From: an uncultured Clostridium sp.
GTDB lineage: Bacteria > Bacillota > Clostridia > TANB77 > CAG-508
Length of the DNA stretch: 33,000 bases
NCBI GenBank assembly: GCA_948468275.1
Contig: CAOKHI010000021.1
Span: 1-33,000, forward strand
Direction: 5' to 3'
Shown piece by piece: positions 9,616 through 17,905 of the stretch; position 1 is the first letter of the stretch, and each line of letters begins with the position of its first letter. The position numbers and the translations under genes are program-made. The notes beneath the pieces were generated by a model, which saw only the letters and a program-made list of their open reading frames with translations, made no database searches and was not told the DNA's origin.

Positions 9616-10387
9616 TTATTTTAATCTTTGTTTTATATAATCATTTGCTATTTTTGCACATTCTTGTATTTTTCTTTTTGTATCTTCATTTTTAAATTTA
9701 TATCTATTTACTAATTTGTTTATATAATCATTTTCTTGTATAATTTGTAGTGTAAAATTATAATTAAAATCAAATATATATGAAATATGAGATACCATTA
9801 TTTCTGCTGCTGTTTCTCTTATTGTATAGTCAATAATATGGTCTTTTTTAAATTGTTTTACTATTTCATCTTTTATTATGTCATTACTCATATCTTCACA
9901 ACAATATGTGTCTTGAATTTCTCCTGTATTTAATACATAATATATGTCTATTTTATCTGCATCTCTTATTATTTTTGAATATAATTCTTCTTTTTCATCT
10001 AATCCTTGTGGAATATTGCTTTTATTATGATTTAATATTGCTGATTTTATGATTTCATCATATGTATCTTCTTGTACAAATTTTCTAATTAGCCCATCAT
10101 CAAATAAGATTTTAACACCGTATTCACCATGATTTATACTATTTTTGTCTATAAATGTATTATATATTCTTACTTGCTCAAATCTACCTATATCATGTAA
10201 TAGTCCAATTAATTCTGCAAGCAGAATTTCATTATTGTTTAGGTTTAACTCAAATGCAATATTTTTGCATATTCCGAGATACTCTTTGTATGTGTGCTAT
10301 TTTTGTTTCTATTTTTCCATTTTCTATTAATGTATATGGTTGTATGTATTCTTTAAATGCTTGTTTTGCTTTTATAATATCTATCAT
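9616..10387 (-). CDS. HD-domain phosphohydrolase, interrupted by a +1 frameshift
   Basis: AAAGGTGAT precedes the ATG at 10387. The zero frame gives 37 codons ending KIAHIQRVS, then CGG (10276-10274), and stops 10 codons later. Skipping the C gives GGA ATA TGC and an open frame to 9616: GICKNIAFELNL, then the HD signature LLHDIGRFEQ, a later conserved His in NHGEYGVK, ILNHNK, and RDADKID. The combined 256-residue product has the helix pattern HxxRVxxIxxxIA of this HD family only if the shift lies between GTA and ATA, that is at TCT-CGG-A. The likely reaction is metal-dependent phosphohydrolysis of an unknown nucleotide substrate. The only part readable in one frame from an ATG is the C-terminal 91 residues (9891-9616), which lack the HD motif. 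Confidence 0.85.
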
Positions 10388-10596
10388 TTTATCACCTTTA
10401 GAATATTTTATGATATATTGCTATTTTTTAGTTACTAGTAAATATTTGCTCTTTAACTTTATTAAACTTTAGAATTATTTTGAAGAGCTAAAATTTAATA
10501 ATCACTCCTACATCTAATATATAGAAAGCCTTTGTAAATTTTTATATAAAAACTATTGTCTCGTAATATTTTTTAGTTCCTATGTTTTTTTATTTT

Positions 10597-10625
10597 ACTA
10601 TAATCTTTATTTATATTTTTGTCAA
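10597..10625 (-). promoter_or_regulatory. Sigma-A promoter with a long leader before the HD gene
   Basis: On the minus strand TTGACA (10625-10620) and TATAGT (10602-10597) are spaced by 17 bases. The next gene in that direction starts at 10387, giving an untranslated leader of about 200 bases. The leader contains a possible GCTCTT/AAGAGC hairpin (about 10449-10488) but no riboswitch or T-box that I can recognise. I see no gene in the rest of the 10388-10776 gap. Confidence 0.55.
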
Positions 10626-10731
10626 CATAGTTTCTTGTTTTTTGTACTACATTTCATTTCAAGTTTATGTTTTATACTAATATTTTATATTTCTTCATGT
10701 TTTTAATAATATTTCATTCTAACTTATGTAT

Positions 10732-10779
10732 TAAAATGAGGGAATGCATTTTTAATACACTCCCCTAAAACTCATTTTA
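10732..10779 (-). terminator. Terminator-like hairpin at the end of the lipoprotein gene
   Basis: TAAAATGAG (10732-10740) pairs with CTCATTTTA (10771-10779), and an inner GGGA/TCCC pair extends the stem. It overlaps the stop codon of the lipoprotein gene; the T-tract is short. Confidence 0.4.
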
Positions 10780-11205
10780 TTCGCTTTTTGTAAATTTAAA
10801 ATAATGAGTTTCTCCATTTTCCAATTCTATTTCCACAGTATATGTATGGTCATTTGGAATATTGGTTTGATACGAACAATTATTACTTGGCAGACTTTTT
10901 AATGCATAAAATACATCTTCATTTAAAAACCAGCCCTCATCATCAAAATACCCATCTTGCATAACAGATATTATTCTGCTTTGCGTGCACCTGATATCTA
11001 TTTGTACTTCTTCATCTATACCTTCTACAATATCTGGTGCATCTTCTAATATTTCTGATGCAATAACAGTAACATCCTTCTCTTGTCCTGTAAGTGTAAC
11101 AAACACTCTAGCATTAGGTAAACTATCAACTTTACTATATCTACCACCACATGCTGACAAAAGCACTGTTACTGCTACTACTACTATAATCCTTATCCGT
11201 TTCAT
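10777..11205 (-). CDS. Putative lipoprotein of unknown function
   Basis: A 142-residue protein with a lipoprotein signal peptide: MKRIR, a hydrophobic stretch, then the lipobox LSAC with the lipidated Cys at about residue 19, followed by GG. The rest is a small, acidic, probably beta-rich extracellular domain that I do not recognise. AAAGGAGG precedes the ATG. Codon use is less AT-biased than in the neighbouring genes and codon 3 is CGG, which is otherwise nearly absent here, so the gene may be a recent arrival, like the decayed protease at the left end. It would be anchored on the outer face of the cytoplasmic membrane. Confidence 0.7.
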   Translation of the reverse strand: MKRIRIIVVVAVTVLLSACGGRYSKVDSLPNARVFVTLTGQEKDVTVIASEILEDAPDIVEGIDEEVQIDIRCTQSRIISVMQDGYFDDEGWFLNEDVFYALKSLPSNNCSYQTNIPNDHTYTVEIELENGETHYFKFTKSE

Positions 11206-11347
11206 TTTCCTCCTTTTAATCGTTCAAATTTTCAAAACGATTAGCTCAAACTTATGGATAGAGCTCTCCATGTGATTATTTAATTATAGACCTTTATATG
11301 GATTATGTCAATATTATAATGCGAAGTCCTATATTACACTACTTATA

Positions 11348-13187
11348 TCATTTTTCCCATAATAATTTAGGCTCATTTACATTTTCTTTTGACCAATATT
11401 CACTTTTTCCTTCATTTAAACTATTTACCACATAATACACACTTGGCATTTCCTCTAGTATTCCTACATTGCTTAGAAGTCCTAATTGTTGTCCTATTAT
11501 TTTTCCATAAAACGCACTTGCACTTCCATAATTTGATGTTGCTACACTTGTATTGTATTTGACTGTTGATGTGTTAGATGTATAGCTATCTTTTGTTCCT
11601 CTATCTCTATCTTGACGTCCACATATTCCTCCTACTGAATAACCTTTTGATGTTACATTCCCACTATTATAACTATATTGTATTTTATATTTTTCTTCTG
11701 TTCCTGCAATTATATTATATCCTACAATCCCTCCTGTATTTTGCCCATCTGCTGTATTGTTAATATCTCCTAAATTATAACTATATCCTACTTTAGCTTC
11801 TAATCTTAATCTTCCTGTTATTCCTCCTATATCTGCTGCACCTGTTGAACTCTTTCTACTTGCTGTTATAGTACCTTTGTTATAGCTATTATAACATTCC
11901 ATATAATCTCCTGAACCGTCCTATTATTCCTCCTACATAATATGTTCCTGTTATGTTACCTAAATTATAACTATATTTTACAGTTGAACCACTATCATTT
12001 TCTATATCATTTTGACCAACTATTCCTCCTACCCATGTTCCTCCTGTTATATTTCCTTTATTATATGTTCCTGTTATTTGTGTATTTATACAAAATCCAA
12101 CTATTCCTCCTGCTACCATTTTTATATTATTATTTACGATTCCATTATTTCCGCAATTTGATATTACAGAATTATTTTTTGCATATGCTACTATTCCTCC
12201 TACATATGCATTTCCTATTATGCTATTATTTTTACCTGTTACTATTCCTGTTATTTTTGCATTATCTACACATCCAAATATTCCTTGATAATTATTTGTA
12301 CTATTTATATATACATTATCTATTACATGATTATTTCCTTCAAATGTTCCTTTAAATACTAATTTTTCATTTTCTATATAATTTCCTATTGGTACCCATT
12401 GATTTTCTTGTGTTCCTTCTAAATCTATATCGGCCATTACTCTGGCTGTTCTTCCTTCAAATGTTCTTCCCTCATTTACCTTATTTCTAAATATTTCCAA
12501 ATCTTGTCTGTTCCATATATCCATATCTTCTGTTATATCTGTTATTTTTATTTGAGCTATTTTGTAGTTTCCATCTTCATCTTTGGCATATATTGTATAT
12601 GTGCCATTTTCTGTTATTTCTTTATTTAATGCATATATTCCTTCTACTTTTTCTGGTACTTGTACTACTTCTCCTTTTATTATTATCTGTTCTATTGTTC
12701 CTTCATATTTTATCAAAGTTTCTAAATTAGCTTTCACATAATCTTCTCTAATATTTACATTTGCCTGTATTACTATTTCTTTATTTTGCTCCCCTTTTCC
12801 TAAGCTTGTTACTATTTTAGGTACATCTCTATCTATTTCAAATTTCCAGTCATCCACTATTACTATATTGTCTACTACTACCATTTCTTGTTTTGCTAGT
12901 TCATTATCGATATATTCATTTTTATTATATTTTTTATCTATATATTTATCTGTTTGCAATTTTCCTAATGCTATTTCTAATTTTTCTCTTGCACTTTGTT
13001 CTGAATAACTATCTGTGGCTTTTCCTGCTTTTTCTATTAAACTTCCTTTTCCTATTATTATATTTATAGTTACTCCTGCAAGTATTAGTAATATAATTAT
13101 TGTAATAACTAATGCTATTAATGTTATTGCTTCATTTTTCATTTTATTTACTTTTTCTGTTTTTATTTCTTTATTTTTTATCTTCAT
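11348..13187 (-). CDS. Secreted GLUG-repeat protein with pilin-like N-terminus, +1 frameshifted
   Basis: AAAGGAG precedes the ATG. Residues about 20-45 (ITLIALVITIIILLILAGVTI) form a pilin/pseudopilin-like hydrophobic helix. A region with sheet-like repeats follows, then from about residue 290 many GLUG-type repeats of the form GGIVG...YNKGNITG. The zero frame ends at codon 432 shortly after GGIIG-CGG (CGG at 11918-11916). Skipping the C gives GGIIGGSGDYMECYNSYNKG and the repeats continue without loss of pattern through YSYNLGD, GGIVGYN and GGICGRQ to 11348, about 612 residues in all. The +1 frame has a TAG just before the site, so the shift must occur at GGA-CGG or within a few codons after it. 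GLUG repeats occur in IgA-protease-like and adhesive surface proteins; the role is probably surface attachment. Confidence 0.82.
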
Positions 13188-13242
13188 ACATTTCTCCTTT
13201 GCTTTTTTCTTATGTTTTCCTCTTTTCTAAATTATATTCCTA

Positions 13243-13271
13243 ATTATATATTTCTTTATTTATTAAGTCAA
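13243..13271 (-). promoter_or_regulatory. Sigma-A promoter of the GLUG-repeat gene
   Basis: TTGACT (13271-13266) and TATAAT (13248-13243) on the minus strand, spacer 17 bases, about 55 bases before the start codon. In the rest of the 13188-13576 gap I see only the terminator at 13410-13449. Confidence 0.7.
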
Positions 13272-13409
13272 TTGTTTTCTACTTTTGGTGTTAAAATATT
13301 GTTCTTATTGTGTTGTTTATCTCCATAAAGTATTTATGTACATATGTTGATTGGTTATTGCGTAATTAACATTTCTTAAATAACTGACTTTTTTATGCTT
13401 TTACTATAA

Positions 13410-13449
13410 GAAAAACTATACAATTTTTCATATTATTGTATAGTTTTTC
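13410..13449 (-). terminator. Terminator between the membrane-anchored protein and the GLUG gene
   Basis: A perfect 15-bp stem (13410-13424 with 13435-13449) and 10-base loop, with A5/T5 at the base, so it could act in either direction. It probably ends the transcript of the gene at 13577-14332, from which it is about 130 bases away. Confidence 0.65.
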
Positions 13450-13576
13450 CCATATTAACTTATAAATTTTTATTGTCTATATATCTTTTTTATTTAAATA
13501 TTTTATCATCATTATAAAATTCAACTTGTCATTCTAACTTAAAATATATTTCTTGCTTTTATTTCTCTTCTCTTTA

Positions 13577-14332
13577 TTAATTTTGAACTTTATATTCTGA
13601 TATGTCTGGTTCTTTCATGTTTTCATCTGTTACTTCATTAAATTTGTATTCATATGTAGTTATATTTTCTTTTTGTTCCCCATTTTCATTTACTATTTCA
13701 ACCATTTTATATGCTAATTTGGTATCTTTTTCTACATAGATTAGTGTTTTTTGTATATTCTTATCATATATCATATTAGAGCAAAATCCTGCGGTAATCT
13801 CATAGTATTCTTTTTCATCAATTTTTACTGTTTTTATTTTTGTAGTAATACTACTTAAAATTCTTTGTAATATATTATCACTATATCCAGCATTTATAAG
13901 TGTAGTATAACTTGCAAATGGTGTAACCCCTTTAGGTGCTTGAATGTGTGAACCTCTAACTGGTTTTGGCGAAATTCCTCCAAATTCTGATTCAAAATAT
14001 ACTTTCATTTCGTCTTTTTGTGTATATACTTTATGCTTATGTTCATCATCTATTTGAATTACTTTAAATATACTTCCATCCTTTGGCTTTTTTTCAATTA
14101 TAAGTTTATCTACATCTTCTTTAATGTATCTTTGCATTTCTAATGTGTATTCACTTGTTGTAGATATAGATTTAATATAAATGTTTTTTGTGTTATTTTC
14201 ATAATCTGATACTTTATTATCTATTGAAGATAGTATTATTGCTTTTCTTACTGTAAAAATAATAAATATTATTACTAAAACTAAGATGATTGAAACAATT
14301 ATTTTCCATAATTTAATTTTTGATTTTTCCAT
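13577..14332 (-). CDS. Membrane-anchored extracytoplasmic protein of unknown function
   Basis: A 251-residue protein. The start is the ATG at 14332, with AAAGGAGGGTGAT just upstream; the open frame further upstream is not supported. MEKSKIKLWK is followed by one hydrophobic helix (about 10-30), then a soluble domain predicted to lie outside the cell. The C-terminal part (KTLIYVEKDTKLAYKMVE, then ITTYEYKFNEVTDENMKEPD) resembles the LolA/LolB-like or MucB-like beta fold seen in clostridial lipoprotein-like proteins, but I cannot name the family. It is divergent from the plus-strand transporter unit. Confidence 0.7.
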   Translation of the reverse strand: MEKSKIKLWKIIVSIILVLVIIFIIFTVRKAIILSSIDNKVSDYENNTKNIYIKSISTTSEYTLEMQRYIKEDVDKLIIEKKPKDGSIFKVIQIDDEHKHKVYTQKDEMKVYFESEFGGISPKPVRGSHIQAPKGVTPFASYTTLINAGYSDNILQRILSSITTKIKTVKIDEKEYYEITAGFCSNMIYDKNIQKTLIYVEKDTKLAYKMVEIVNENGEQKENITTYEYKFNEVTDENMKEPDISEYKVQN

Positions 14333-14467
14333 ATAAATCACCCTCCTTTGTATACATAATGCTTGTCTAATTTTACATATTTTGCCTTTTGTACTATCTA
14401 TATTATAACACATTTCGATGTTAGTGTAAAATATAAGACTCTACACCAATTAAAATACGCATTTACG

Positions 14468-14496
14468 TTGACATAAAATTTAAAAGTTGATATAAT
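14468..14496 (+). promoter_or_regulatory. Consensus sigma-A promoter of the transporter/synthetase-like unit
   Basis: TTGACA (14468-14473), a 17-base spacer, and TATAAT (14491-14496): a perfect match. The predicted start near 14503 gives a leader of about 250 bases before the first large gene. The leader holds a short reading frame and several hairpins. Confidence 0.8.
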
Positions 14497-14505
14497 ATCA
14501 AGGAC

Positions 14506-14626
14506 TTTACTTTGAAAAAAGTAAATATTATTTTAACTTGTAGAAAATATTTTTGAAAAAGAAAGGAAGATTTTATGACATCTAATATTAGAACACCTTG
14601 TTAAAAGATTTACTTTTTAGTAAAAT
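14506..14626 (+). promoter_or_regulatory. Leader with mutually exclusive hairpins
   Basis: TTTACTTT (14506-14513) pairs with AAAGTAAA (14518-14525). A second hairpin, TTTACT-TTTT-AGTAAA, lies at about 14611-14626. The 3' arm of the first (AAAAAGTAAAT) is exactly complementary to ATTTACTTTTT in the second, so the two folds can exclude each other, with the nine-codon reading frame between them. This resembles attenuation layouts; there is no GC-rich terminator, so the function is a guess. Confidence 0.35.
14575..14604 (+). CDS. Nine-residue upstream reading frame (leader peptide candidate)
   Basis: ATG at 14575 is preceded by AAAGGAAG at good spacing, and the frame MTSNIRTPC ends in TAA. It is the first start codon after a consensus promoter and lies about 150 bases before the membrane protein gene. 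It could be a translated leader that senses ribosome progress, or a very small peptide in its own right. It has no run of one amino acid that would mark a classical biosynthetic attenuator. Confidence 0.4.
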   Translation: MTSNIRTPC

Positions 14627-14750
14627 TATTAAATTAGCTAAATAGCTTATTTATACTGTACTTTATAGTATAAGTAATAATTTTACTTATGATAACTTTT
14701 TTGGTTATTTGAAACTTTATAATTGCTACATCAATAGAAAGGACATCAAA

Positions 14751-15866
14751 ATGAAGGAAAAAAGTTTTTGGAGAATTGGTTTTTCAGGTGCTGCAAGTTG
14801 GGCATGGGGAACGTCTTTAATTATGGGGCAGCAGATTGCACAAGAAAAAGGATTAGTGGCTTGGATGATTTGGGCAGTATGTAATTCGCTTACTTTAGCT
14901 TTACTTGGACTATTATATAATAAAAATATAATTAGTCCAGAAATCTACAATAAAAAGGAAGTTAAAACAATTGCTTTAATTATTCAGTTATTTTGCTTGT
15001 TAGTTCAATTAAACTTTATTAATCAACAATTTTTAAAACTTTTTAATAATCCAATTATTTCATATTTGCTTACTATAGCAATTGGATTTGCTTTTACTTT
15101 AATGGTTTTTAAAAAAGGTTTGACTATGTCTATTGATACAGATATTGTTCAATGGATAATCGCAATGTTAAGCATTATAGTTATTATTATAATTGCAATA
15201 ACAACACATGTCCCCCTAAAAACATTTCCTCAAACTTCATATGATAGTGTTTTGTGGGGAATTTGGAGTGGATTAATTCTTTTTTCAGGTCCTATTGGAG
15301 ATGTACAACATTGGCAAAGGGTATCTTGTGATACTAGTAAAAAAGCATATTATTTATCAGCTGCATTATTTGCAATATATATGGCTTTAATATTATGTAT
15401 GTCTATGTTTGAGTTCTCAGCATTGATGAATATAATACTTTTGTTAACAGTTCTATGCATTACTACCTCTACTATTGATAGTATTGCTGTTGCAACACAT
15501 GAAATTAGGAATAAAAAAGTTGGAACTTTCGTTTCTTTGTTTATGTGTGTTGTATGGGGGTTGTTTATTCGAATTGGAATGTTAGAATTATGGAGTAGTT
15601 TTGGAGTTATTAGGTTTGCATTTGCAGTTGGTATACTTATTTTACCTTCATGCTTAAAAGGAAATTTTAAAATAGCAATTCCAATAATATTGCTTACTTA
15701 TATTATTATGTTCTATTTTATTGCATCTAGACAAATAGTAATTAATAATATTGCAGGTATTGTAAGCTTCATAATAGCTTTTCTTATTCAAGCATCCTTA
15801 TTGATTGAAACAATTGAAAATGGAATGGTAAAAAATAGTAATAGCAAAAAAGGAGTATCTTTATGA
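14751..15866 (+). CDS. Multi-pass membrane protein, transporter-like
   Basis: 371 residues from ATG 14751, chosen because GAAAGGACATCAAA precedes it. About ten to eleven hydrophobic helices span the whole length. The early WAWGTSLIMGQQIA segment and the mid-protein GPIGDVQHWQR phrase recall sodium/solute symporters of the LeuT fold (for comparison, the QDxxQRW region of the SSS family), but the protein is shorter than most SSS members, so the assignment is tentative. It overlaps the next gene by ATGA, so the two are translationally coupled and probably work together, for instance in import or export of a small amino-acid-like compound. Confidence 0.7.
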   Translation: MKEKSFWRIGFSGAASWAWGTSLIMGQQIAQEKGLVAWMIWAVCNSLTLALLGLLYNKNIISPEIYNKKEVKTIALIIQLFCLLVQLNFINQQFLKLFNNPIISYLLTIAIGFAFTLMVFKKGLTMSIDTDIVQWIIAMLSIIVIIIIAITTHVPLKTFPQTSYDSVLWGIWSGLILFSGPIGDVQHWQRVSCDTSKKAYYLSAALFAIYMALILCMSMFEFSALMNIILLLTVLCITTSTIDSIAVATHEIRNKKVGTFVSLFMCVVWGLFIRIGMLELWSSFGVIRFAFAVGILILPSCLKGNFKIAIPIILLTYIIMFYFIASRQIVINNIAGIVSFIIAFLIQASLLIETIENGMVKNSNSKKGVSL

Positions 15867-17245
15867 AAAATTTTGATCCAATTAATTATCGGAATGTCTT
15901 AAAGAAATGCGATATTGCTTTAATGGGAACTCCTGTAAGAGGTTCTCTTATATATCTTCAAAATGGATTTAAATTAAGAGAAAAATTATTTAATATAGGA
16001 ATTACATTATTGAATGAACTAGGTTTTATACAAATATTGCTAAGTGATTATATTGATACCAATAGTATTAAAAAAATGGATGTATTATCGGAAATATCTA
16101 ATAATTATTTTCAAATTAAAGATGCAGATTTTTATATGGCTGCAGGTCATGAAGTTTCTTTTTATTCTTTAGTTAGAGAATTATTAAAAGATCATTCAAG
16201 AGATTATACATTCCCTATGCAATATTTTCACTTTGGTTCTGTTTACAGATCTCCAAAAAATACAAGATTTCCATTTAATTATGGTGAAAGAAAATCTTTT
16301 TTGGAATGTTATAGTATTCACGAAAGTTCTCAGGCTGCATACGATGCTATTAGCATAGGTGTAAACTGGAATAAAAAGATTGTAAAAGAGATTTTGCATT
16401 TACCTTGTGTAGAGGTTGAAAGACCAAAAGTAACCAATAAACAATTTTCACAAAAGAGTATACACATCGACACAATTACTCCTCTTGGAGAAACAATCAT
16501 TACAGGGATGACATATTTTCATAATGATGTTTTTACTAAAGCTCTTAATGTAAAAAGAAGAGATAATTGTAAAAAAAAGAATTGTTATGTGTATTCTAAT
16601 CATTTTGGATTAAGTGAAAATGTATTACATTCTTATTTATTAAACTGCTATAATGGTAATGGTTTCCAATTCTTTAGTTTTCTTGCTCCTTATCAAATAT
16701 CTGTAGTAGATACTACTAATGGTATTTTCAATGATTTGGCTGAGTATAGGTATATTTTTGATTTACTAGATGAAAATAAATTTGAATATCAAAAGAAATG
16801 CGCTTTACAAAAAGATGTAAGAAAAATTATAAGAAGAAATTCAGAAAATGGCATTATAGTTACGATACTTTTGAAAAATAATAATGGTTCTTTAGAAATA
16901 AAATTTTTGTCATGTGGTGATGAATTCTCAACTACTTGTGAAAATATTATAGAAAATATTAAACTATATTTTTGCAAGAATGATGAATATATTATTCGCA
17001 AGTTTGAAAAAAATGAAAAAGATGCCATTATTGAATGCACTACAATAGTTGATATTGCTCAATGTGTTAGTAATGGAAAAGTTGCACAATTCTATTGTGA
17101 AAAATCAGATAAAAAAGTACTGCAAATTGAGTCTTTTCTTAAAGGTGGTGAAGTGCTAGGATTTCAGAATACCACTATTGCTAGTGCTGATGTTCTTGAT
17201 GGTAGTATTACTACTTGGATTGCTTTTGCATCTAAAAGATTATAA
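15863..17245 (+). CDS. Class II aminoacyl-tRNA synthetase paralogue (ProRS/ThrRS-like)
   Basis: A 460-residue protein. The N-terminal part (GSLIYLQNGFKLREKLFNI) corresponds to motif 1 of class IIa synthetases, and FHFGSVYRSPKN...GERKSFLECYSIHESSQAAYDA (about 127-160) to motif 2 of ProRS/ThrRS. The motif 3 position seems to be FGLSENVLHSYL, without the usual ATP-binding Arg. SFLAPYQISVV (about 275) looks like the start of an HGTP-type anticodon-binding domain. Normal tRNA charging is therefore doubtful; free amino-acid activation or a regulatory role is possible. The start overlaps the upstream stop (ATGA) and has AAAGGAG. Codon 10 is CGG, with the frame plainly continuing past it, an important exception to the frameshift pattern reported in the findings. 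Confidence 0.7.
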   Translation: MKNFDPINYRNVLKKCDIALMGTPVRGSLIYLQNGFKLREKLFNIGITLLNELGFIQILLSDYIDTNSIKKMDVLSEISNNYFQIKDADFYMAAGHEVSFYSLVRELLKDHSRDYTFPMQYFHFGSVYRSPKNTRFPFNYGERKSFLECYSIHESSQAAYDAISIGVNWNKKIVKEILHLPCVEVERPKVTNKQFSQKSIHIDTITPLGETIITGMTYFHNDVFTKALNVKRRDNCKKKNCYVYSNHFGLSENVLHSYLLNCYNGNGFQFFSFLAPYQISVVDTTNGIFNDLAEYRYIFDLLDENKFEYQKKCALQKDVRKIIRRNSENGIIVTILLKNNNGSLEIKFLSCGDEFSTTCENIIENIKLYFCKNDEYIIRKFEKNEKDAIIECTTIVDIAQCVSNGKVAQFYCEKSDKKVLQIESFLKGGEVLGFQNTTIASADVLDGSITTWIAFASKRL

Positions 17246-17277
17246 CTGTATAAAATTTTGTAGCAAATTTAAAGTTG

Positions 17278-17312
17278 GGAGCAAGACTTATTTTAAGCCT
17301 TGCTCCTATTTT
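17278..17312 (+). terminator. Terminator of the transporter/synthetase-like unit
   Basis: GGAGCAAG (17278-17285) pairs with CTTGCTCC (17299-17306), with an inner CTTA/TAAG pair, then TATTTT. It is one of the few GC-containing stems here and a convincing intrinsic terminator. Confidence 0.85.
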
Positions 17313-17329
17313 AGTAAATAACTTAAATT

Positions 17330-17518
17330 CTATAATAATTTTAGTATCTTATCTCTTAGTGCATTTTCTATAAAACTATTTAATGATACATTTTCTTTTC
17401 TTGCTAATTTTTTTGCATAATTATATATATTTCTAGTTATTTGTATGTCTAGCCAAGCATCATCTTCAAAATCATATTCATAGTCATATTCTTTTTGTTC
17501 TTTATAATATTGTTCCAT
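17330..17518 (-). CDS. Ribbon-helix-helix (CopG/Arc-like) DNA-binding protein
   Basis: A 62-residue protein. An acidic N-terminal tail (EYDYEYDFEDD) is followed by WLDIQITRNIYNYAKKLARKENVSLNSFIENALRD: a short beta strand and two helices, the layout of ribbon-helix-helix repressors. The start is ATG 17518, 8 bases after AAGGAG; the ATG at 17527 is too close to that site. No toxin gene is adjacent, so it is not obviously an antitoxin. A palindrome across its promoter suggests autoregulation. Confidence 0.72.
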   Translation of the reverse strand: MEQYYKEQKEYDYEYDFEDDAWLDIQITRNIYNYAKKLARKENVSLNSFIENALRDKILKLL

Positions 17519-17533
17519 TATCATCACTCCTTT

Positions 17534-17568
17534 TTGACAATTATACTTTATTTGTTTTTCATTGTCAA
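17534..17568 (-). promoter_or_regulatory. Promoter with a flanking palindrome (candidate operator)
   Basis: On the minus strand TTGACA (17568-17563) and TATAAT (17545-17540) have a 17-base spacer. TTGACAAT (17568-17561) and ATTGTCAA (17541-17534) form an 8-bp inverted repeat that covers the -35 box and the end of the -10/start region. Such placement is typical of an operator bound by the gene's own repressor. Confidence 0.65.
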
Positions 17569-17618
17569 TATGTAAATTATTTTTTTTAATAATTACATTA
17601 TATTATTAATGGTTTTCA

Positions 17619-17799
17619 GTTACAGTTCACAGCATATATAATAAAATCCACTACGGCTAAGTAATATATTTTATTTTTTCATTTCGCCCTCCAAGCTCAC
17701 GGGTATTCCCCCGCCTCAATGGGCTGTCGGGTCTTCATTACAAAATAAAATATATTACTTAGTCTTCGCTACTTACTGCTATTGTCTATGAATAGTAAC
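17619..17799. mobile_element. MITE-like element, copy 1 (181 bp)
   Basis: Ends are imperfect inverted repeats (GTTACAGTTCACAG against GTTACTATTCATAG). An inner perfect pair, CTAAGTAATATATTTTATTTT and its complement, makes the whole unit fold into one long hairpin around a GC-rich centre. It is flanked by an exact 8-bp duplication, GGTTTTCA (17611-17618 and 17800-17807). It differs from copies 2 and 3 at two positions. It has no coding capacity. It lies upstream of leuS. Confidence 0.85.
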
Positions 17800-17905
17800 G
17801 GTTTTCATCAAAAAAAACGAATTTATGTAATTTTTACTTTAAAATATCTAAAAATTGTTATATAATTAGTACAATTATTAAATTTTATAGAAAAGGACTG
17901 ATTAT

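Noticed and set aside
10291..10296. CA dinucleotide slippage as the cause of the HD-gene frameshift
   Set aside because: Adding one CA would also restore the frame (AHTYKEYLGICKNIA), but the zero-frame HIQRV keeps the HxxRV family pattern better, which puts the shift at TCT-CGG-A.
17619..17799. CRISPR repeat or array
   Set aside because: The three copies are thousands of bases apart with no spacers, have inverted ends and target duplications, and no cas genes are present.
17619..17799. tRNA or rRNA gene because of the GC-rich centre
   Set aside because: The unit is one long hairpin without a cloverleaf or rRNA signature, and it has insertion-type flanks.
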